From Amyloporia xantha (lineage: Eukaryota; Basidiomycota; Agaricomycetes; Polyporales; Adustoporiaceae): DNA of 64,000 nt. Position 1 is the stretch's first letter; each line of letters opens with the position of its first letter. The notes beneath the pieces were generated by a model that did no database searches, was not told where the DNA came from, and saw only the letters and a list, made by a program, of their open reading frames with translations. The stretch covers positions 48,047 through 112,046 of the forward strand of contig JAYKKR010000057.1 in NCBI GenBank assembly GCA_036971615.1, read 5' to 3'. Position numbers and translations under genes: made by a program. Positions 57,958 to 64,000 of the stretch are shown here, piece after piece.

Positions 57958-58340
57958 TGTACATCGCATTAATTGATGAATATGCGCGCACAGATATACC
58001 CAAACACGACATGTGGACGCAGGTGCTTTCCAGAGGGGAACGTGGCTACCAGAAAGAAGACCACATTGCGTGTCGGAAGCAAGACGGATAGTTGGGAGCT
58101 CAATGCTACCAGCGAATGGGACAGAATATTCACAGCTCGACCTTGTGGGACTCTACCTGCAATCCGTGTATGGGACTGTGTGAATCTGACAGTCAGTTTT
58201 GTGACCGGAAGAGTTGCTTTGAAGCGCTGTCAGCTGCTTCGCAGAGGCGGTACAAGAGAAGACCGAACGGGCAATGCTGCAGAACATGTTGTAATCGAGT
58301 GGGAGCTCTATTAGTGTTCTCCATCTACGAATACAGCTAA
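57958..58340 (+). pseudogene. cysteine-rich frame with one internal stop
   Basis: One frame is open except for a single TAG at about 58091. It reads YIALIDEYARTDIPKHDMWT, GYQKEDHIACRKQDG, stop, then GAQCYQRMGQNIHSSTLWD, CNPCMGLCESDSQFC, DRKSCFEALSAASQRRYKRR, PNGQCCRTCC. Ten or more cysteines in C-x2-C and CC-x2-CC arrangements suggest a metal-binding or disulphide-rich domain. No family is recognised. The plus frame starting at 58514 (MMGAWNQCAQCNAISGLLWG) has a similar cysteine style and might be a downstream exon. Confidence 0.3.
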
Positions 58341-59598
58341 CTACCAGTGCGGGAACGACAGAGAGAACATTATCCAAACAGAGACGATCCGCGCATAGTG
58401 GAGTATGAACCACGAACCCTAATAGCAGTCATATGCGGGTGACGAGGACAGCGTTTACGCGATTCACGTTTTCGAGTGCTTCACCGAAGCGATATAGGAA
58501 GTGACCTCGGATCATGATGGGCGCTTGGAATCAATGTGCACAGTGCAATGCAATTTCAGGTCTTCTTTGGGGCTATATCGACCGCACTGGAACGCCCATT
58601 CGATTAGCCAAGCGGCGGTATGTGGTACATACTGGTCAGCCTCAAATGTCATACATGCAACGCATTGTCCAGCTAACGCACCATGAGGTGTCTAGACGAA
58701 TACGTAAACCGTGCCGTGATGTTGGAGGGCGGCGCGTTGCCGCAGTCCTGGTGAGACCTTGTCGTTCACGACGATAGCACTTCCGCAGCGATAGAACACG
58801 ACCAAGAAAGATGATATGGCATTCTAGAACTGTAACAAATGCATTCCTGAATCCTGTGCTCTGATAGTGCGTGAATTCCGCCGGTGGTGACAGGATAGCC
58901 TTCGAACGCTTCTAAGCAGCGCAGATTTTGATTTAGTTGATAGCTTCTTGTAGGCTTGGAATCAGGCGTCGATCTACACATCAAAGGAGGTTTAAAGTAT
59001 TCTCTGCGGCCTCTGGAGATACCGCTGATCTGAAGTGCTCGGAGTGCGTTTGAGCATGATGTTGCTGTTTTGCCACCTAAGCCTGGAAGGAAAGTGAGGC
59101 ATTCGCATCGTTGCGAATTATGGTGCTTCTTGGACATGCCGCTGAAAAGAAGCAATCAGGTTTCAATGAACAAGGCAAGGCTAAGCAAGAATGAGAGACA
59201 CTCGGTGCCAAACGCACTGTTCACACGTGTACAGAAGAACCGAAATGAACACCATGCGTTTGGTAGACACAGTGCTAGGAGGCTGTGGTCGCTGACGGAC
59301 GAGCTATATATGCATCTGGTTACGCGGCGCTGCAGTTGGGCTACAGTCTAAAATGTCTGGAATACTCTCTCCTTGTAGCTTAGGAAATATGCATTCAGCT
59401 ACTCACTGGCGCCTCCGGTCTCCGTACGCCTTTACCGACATATCGAGGACCCCGAGTCCCGATGATGATGCAGCCTCTATCCAACCTATTCAGCCGATGT
59501 ATATGGATACATGCGGCTTTGAGGGCATTCTGCGGGACGGCACAAAGGTCAACCACATGACGAATGTGCACGCACACAAGAGGGAGGCAAGGAGGCAG
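58341..59598. other. no supported gene
   Basis: Short frames. 58514-58777 plus contains CAQCNAISGLLWGYIDRTG. The long plus frame starting at 59353 has no motif until 59600. Confidence 0.3.
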
Positions 59599-60251
59599 GT
59601 ATATTTACCCAGAGCTATCAAATCCAACCCAGGCCCGTTCTGCAGGCCATTCCTCGATTTCTTCCACCTGAAATTTGGGACCAGATTGTTTCCTATTTGC
59701 GGTATGACCTGGACTGCGCTGCTAGCCTACCGCGAGGCCTATCCTGGAAACGGATGGTACGAGAGAGGAAGCAAATATGTGCCGCCAGAATATGATAAGC
59801 ATAAGGTTAGATTTTCGAACCGGAAGGAGGTGGCGCGGATAGGAGTGATGAAGAGCAGTTGGACAGGACCAGAGGCGGTGTCTATCCAGAGGCGCCGGCG
59901 AGGAACCATCCCGCACCTGGCCACGTTCGCAGCGATGTTCGGCGGAAGGTGGACAAAGACGTCGAGCCTTTTCATCGAGGACGCAAAGTGGCGAGCCAGC
60001 TGGGAGATGACGTCTTCGAGAATCTGTCCACGTTCACCGGGATCACAGCCCTCAACGTTGAGACCCGACAGCAGCAGATGGTAGATGTGGTAGAACTACT
60101 GCATAATGTCCATGATGCCGTATTGAAGACATTGGTAGGCCCTGTCCGTAAACGAATGTTCATCCGCATTTTCATACAGCTAGGATTTAGGATGGCATTC
60201 TACGCAGCTCTTCAGCTTCGGCCAGAATTGACAGTTCTTGCAATTGGATAA
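59599..60251 (+). pseudogene. F-box protein gene with frameshifts
   Basis: F-box proteins recruit substrates to SCF ubiquitin ligases. An F-box helix, RFLPPEIWDQIVSYLRYDLD, is read at about 59652-59711. The frame must then shift by one base to continue as LLAYREAYPGNGWYERGSKY, VRFSNRKEVARIG, SSWTGPEAVSIQ, HLATFAAMFGGRWTKTSSLF, EDAKWRAS. A second shift near 60000 leads to DDVFENLSTFTGITALNVE. From memory, mushroom F-box proteins share this order (F-box, 'W.EPS', 'FNSRKEVAR', 'HLATFAAMF..RW', 'VF..LS.F..IT.L'). Two shifts with no splice sites to explain them indicate decay. The 243-codon frame from 59353 is partly this gene read through. Confidence 0.6.
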
Positions 60252-60961
60252 AGTATGTGGCAAGAGCATGGACATGAGTCCTGAAAATTTTGCATTCTGC
60301 ACGATGCTTGATTGCGAACGCAGCTGAAGGTTGAGACCTCCGTACTGTACGAACGACAGGGGTATCAAGCTCGCATCCGACAATGGCCTTCAAGGTCTAC
60401 ACGTTAGATCTACGCAAATCAATGACAGTTGTCCGGTCTACCATCTCCAAATGTAAGGGTCGAGAAAGGCGGCAGATCCCACATTTTCACATTCCGTGAT
60501 ATCAGCCATACTACCGGTATTTCCAGTGCTCTGCCATTGTGTACATCGTACAGCTAATACAGTCCTTTTTCCTGACAGTCGCGGCATGTCGTGACGGTTG
60601 CGACGTTTAGTCAGATCAGATCTGATTCGGATGTCCTACATTACCCCTAGCTCCGCATTTGAAGGAGTGCTGCGTTAACATCACACCGACGGATGAATCT
60701 AGCCTATGGGTATGTTCTATCATTCCTTTTGTTAGAGGTGCATACTGGTGTACGATGTCGCGGTGGACAGGCAGACAACGTTAGCTTCAACGGATCCCTG
60801 TGCTATGCGGCGGAGCTGCGTGCCCGGCTACCTTATATCCGGGAAGAAACGCAAATTTGAGGCACGCCGTCCGTGGGGGAGAAGAGGTGGCCAGGCGTGG
60901 GAGCTTAGGGACATTCCTACCGGAGCTCCTGGGGGCGGCAGCTCCGGGGTCCTAATACCCA
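60252..60961. other. no supported gene
   Basis: Short frames only. No poly(T) or poly(A) tract marking the retrotransposon 3' end is visible here. Confidence 0.4.
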
Positions 60962-61709
60962 CTATAAAGCGCAAGAAAGCCAGTTATCTGGTATGCTTAG
61001 TTCATCTTGGAGGATCCCGTCCCATGTGGATAGAATGAGGGTCGCATTCAGGGCACGTTTACCATATTGAGCGTCTGGACATTTGCCCTGTCTAGTGGTA
61101 GGTGTGTGTTGATCGTACGGGCCCATTTGTTCCGGATCGCATCGGGCGTGCACCTGCCTTTTTTCTCTATTCCGAGCTTTCGATGGCCCGTTCCGCAGTG
61201 CAGTGTTCAGATCTGGTAGGCTGCTTCTGATATGAGAATCCTGAAGAGGGTGGGCGGTCCCCGCCCTGAGGCGTCCTCGGTCGTTCGGGAATACCGCCAG
61301 GCCGCAGCCCAGTATAGCATGTTCAGCCAGCGGTGACTGCTTTGAGGAGCCAGAGGCGACGGGGTGAATTCCCATATTTCCCTCTGTCCTGGGGTAGTGC
61401 ATTCGGTAAGGATGTGACCGATGGATTCCTCAGTGCCACATGTGGGGCAGTTGCCGCGGTGTTCCTAAGTATGGACATTGTTCTCAGTACGCGCCAATCC
61501 TGGCGGTCGATTGTGCGTTGTCTCTCTCCGTAGGAAGCCCCGATATGGGACAGCGTGAGATCCTCTGGAGCTGTACAGCACGCTGCCACAGCGACGCGTG
61601 CTGTTCGGGAGTCGGCCCCTCGTGTCATGTGCCGCATGTCGCGCAATGTTGAGTGTTTTATCATTTCTTGCCCTGCTCTATATGTTTCTTTTTGGAGCCA
61701 CGTAATCAT
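60962..61709 (-). mobile_element. non-LTR retrotransposon, 3' end relic
   Basis: This is the C-terminal tail of a LINE-type reverse transcriptase/RNase H polyprotein, as found in mushroom genomes. Minus-strand pieces in order are IGASYGERQRTIDRQDWRVL, the cysteine knuckle NCPTCGTEESIGHILTEC followed by PGQREIWEF (in another frame), ILGCGLAVF, and at the end YGKRALNATLILSTWDGIL and QDELSIPDNWL. At least two frame changes are needed, so it is not functional. The catalytic RT domain is absent, which fits the common 5' truncation of LINEs. Confidence 0.72.
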
Positions 61710-62438
61710 GCTGCCCTGCCATTTCCTTTCAATTTTGCTCAGAAATGTTGGACTGTATGTCCGCAGCGAAATTAGGTAGGATTGATTAGGTGTAAAATGT
61801 GTTTAAGCTCGGGCAGGTTAAGTTCGATCCTTTTACAAAACAAATCCTCGATATGGATCTTCATAGATACATACATGAACTTAGAAGACTGTCAAAAAGA
61901 CCTGTTAACTGCGATATCACACATGCCCTAATATACACATATCGCCTTTGAGAGCTGTCCATTTGTCACCCCACCATGCTCGCGTTCTCCGACATCTGCA
62001 AGTCAGCAGTGGACAATGATAGTGCCAATATTGGAAGTCATATGTTTTACTAAGTCGGCAGCGGAGCGTCGTAGATTTGATGCCTCGCAAATGAACGTGC
62101 CAACAGGCGCATAAACTTGCATATATTCGACAACTATGGAAGGTGGTATAGTTTACCAAACCGAAAGACCACTGTGACAAAGCCTCGATCTTTGGTAGCA
62201 TCTAGCATTCTCTGAAAACATGAGACCATGAAACACGGATGTCCTCTCTGGGATTGTCAAACAGCTTCTGATGAGACAGTTAGATTATACAAGACGGGGA
62301 ATAAAGGATACACTGACAGGACATTGAGGAAGGTCACTTAAGTTGGGAGAAGAACACGTCCCAGTCTGCATCGACATGCCCAGAACTACCATTAGATATC
62401 CCCTCCTTATGTCGACAATTGTTTCAGGCCTATGTTCA
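61710..62438. other. no supported gene
   Basis: AT-richer DNA with short frames. The 3' part of the RING relic may extend to about 62285. Confidence 0.35.
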
Positions 62439-63098
62439 TCAAGTGTATCTGGAAATCGTCTGAACAACCTGCTTGGGGAAACGCTTGAAAACCTCGATAG
62501 AGCGGTGACTCCACGTCTGAACCACATTGTGGACAGCAAGTGTATTGAGGCTGGACTTCCGGATTCCTGATCTGGATTGTCCAAACAATGTGTCGAGTGA
62601 GAGTGTACTAAACCACCGAAACAGGCAGAGATTCGACAGAAACGATGCCCGCACGAAATACTGGTTAGGCGAGTTATGCATCTGATACAGGCAAGAACAT
62701 CAAAATACACACGTATGCGGAATGGATAATCGTTTGGTGCAGATACAGCACAACTGATGCTGTCATCTAGTTGGGAGAGCAGCTAACCACACCACGCATT
62801 AGGAGCTTTTTGCTAGCGATGAAAAACACTTTCGTTATAGCCATCTCAAACTTCTGGACTCTCTCGGACTCAGAAGGACTTAGAAAGCCGTTCCGTGCCG
62901 TAAGCTGTTCAATTTCCTGATGAGGCACTCAGCGGCACCTTCAAGCGTGAAGGGAGGCAACAGTCTGACCTTTCTGAGCATTGCTCAACTGCTTCCTCAG
63001 TCTGGAGATGAGAGACATGTTGTTGACTAGGTTCGCGAAGTCGACAAGTCATCATCCGATGAAATCTCTATGATTTCACTAGCCGAAGTAAGTCTCAT
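62439..63098 (-). pseudogene. RING-finger/coiled-coil protein relic
   Basis: The minus strand opens at ATG 63098 with MRLTSASEIIEISSDDD, an acidic leader that I recall from RING proteins of mushrooms. It continues (after a frame change) as LQTEEAVEQCSE and, past an apparent intron, EIEQLTARNGFLSPSESERV. The RING part at about 62600-62700 reads CIRC, SCGHRFC and a further Cys, then shifts frame to LFRWFSTLSLDTLF. The final Cys pair of a RING is not visible. Frame changes and missing ligands suggest a decayed E3 ligase gene. A small intact gene with heavy splicing cannot be excluded. Confidence 0.45.
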
Positions 63099-64000
63099 TT
63101 TTCCCTTTTGTTCTTCCTCTGGTTGATAAGTTTGCACGGTGAACTTGATTTTGCCTGTGAGGACTCGTCGTCTGAAAGAGAGTATGATGACATCGAGGTC
63201 CGAGTATTCATTCAGACTCATGTGAACGGTGAGACTGAAGCCTCTGCCTCGACGAGGGCAGTGACAACATTGCTGCCAAGAATGCCGATGTGGCGAAGGT
63301 GATTATACTGGCAAAGACGAACGCAATAGATGTGAAGTTCGCCCGTTTGTCCTCGATACTCTTGCAAAGCCAACGGCAACCTGCCCGATTTGGTTTAGGT
63401 AGATTTTTATGGAATCAATCAACACCGGACGTTCGTGACCTTCAAATCCTGTCTGGTCCTGAGCACAGACCAGTATTCTCTGTGATCGCTCCAAATGGCT
63501 TGCTGAACTCCAAGCTTCCAGGCTCTGACACAAAGGCATATTCGCTGTCAAAGACGTTCACTGTGTTTAAGCAGTTTCAGCTTTGCGTAGCTGCTTCGGC
63601 AATACATGGTATCTCGTCCATCAATATTCTCTTCTACTCACCTTGCAGCGAATCATGGAAGGCAGCTTATGTGAGAGAGATCAACAATCTTATACTATGT
63701 AATCAGCGTCCAATATATCCCTAGGAAGCCGGGCGACAAGCTCCCAAACGAAAGTGTCGGCCGCACGGAACAGGGGATTGATTCCTTCAGTCGGCCAGAT
63801 TCGTCCCTCCAGAAAATGAAGGCATGTGACAATGTAGACCCGTCAGTCTAATAATACCCATTCAAACCCGCCTATTCGAAGTGAGTGTACACCTGCTGAC
63901 AGTCGGAAGAACAACCTAAGCGGGAGTAGGTGAGTATCAAAATGTGAAGGTACATACGAGTAATGCAGACGCGCACGCGTTCCCGTTTGATCGTGATAAA
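63099..64000. other. no supported gene
   Basis: A 144-codon plus frame (63290-63724) has mixed composition but no motif or clear splice context. Nothing else is seen up to the window end. Confidence 0.3.

Noticed and set aside
1..64000. CRISPR arrays, bacterial operons, ribosome binding sites
   Set aside because: No regular spaced repeats were seen, and the intron-rich genes show this is eukaryotic DNA.
1..64000. tRNA or rRNA genes
   Set aside because: I scanned for the GGTTCRANTCC box and paired stems by eye and found no convincing case. A tRNAscan run would be needed to exclude them.

Overview
The window looks like a repeat-rich stretch of a basidiomycete nuclear genome, most likely an Agaricomycete mushroom or relative. 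The reasons are dense short GT-AG introns (about 47-72 nt where I could fix both ends by reading frame), a KDZ transposase with a CxC2 cysteine cluster, a decayed tyrosine recombinase of the kind common in mushroom genomes, a non-LTR reverse-transcriptase tail, and several mushroom-type families (F-box with a conserved 'FAAMFGGRW' segment, multi-pass membrane proteins, a Zn2Cys6 protein with the cluster near the C-terminus). I saw no tRNA, rRNA or CRISPR array. Most genes were found by joining short exons across introns, so exon edges are my own reading and are marked as such.

Layout. 0.24-17.57 kb is bracketed by a 1.3-kb inverted repeat whose arms are nearly identical and each carry the same small multi-exon gene. 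Between the arms lie a multi-pass membrane protein gene (5.3-6.65 kb, minus), a Zn2Cys6 protein gene (8.8-10.2 kb, plus), a Ser/Thr/Pro-rich protein gene (11.8-13.66 kb, plus) and a small gene with a C-C-H-C motif (14.36-14.58 kb, minus). From 18.2 to 30.3 kb comes the densest gene block: a very intron-rich gene of unknown function (18.2-22.6 kb), a protein with two PARP-type zinc fingers and no catalytic domain (23.0-24.4 kb, minus), a PHD-finger/chromodomain protein (25.4-26.6 kb), and a FYVE-finger protein (about 29.0-30.3 kb).

31.8-33.0 kb is a decayed tyrosine recombinase element (minus). It is followed by three small uncharacterised genes (33.07-33.97, 35.3-35.9 and 36.6-37.1 kb). 37-50.8 kb is gene-poor. 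It holds one convincing exon near 39.5 kb, local duplications at 40.5-42.1 kb and a purine/pyrimidine-skewed stretch at 43.5-44.4 kb. 50.8-54.3 kb is a KDZ transposase gene that keeps its DDE-type triad but has one frameshift, and its DNA is poor in CpG compared with its surroundings. 56.2-57.4 kb is the C-terminal half of a Na+/H+ antiporter. 58-63.1 kb is mostly relics: a cysteine-rich frame with a stop, a frameshifted F-box gene, the 3' end of a non-LTR retrotransposon, and a decayed RING/coiled-coil gene.

The genes do not form an obvious pathway. The recurring theme is DNA- and chromatin-binding zinc modules (Zn2Cys6, zf-PARP, PHD, chromodomain, RING) beside mobile-element remains. This suggests an accessory, transposon-shaped region where such modules spread and decay.
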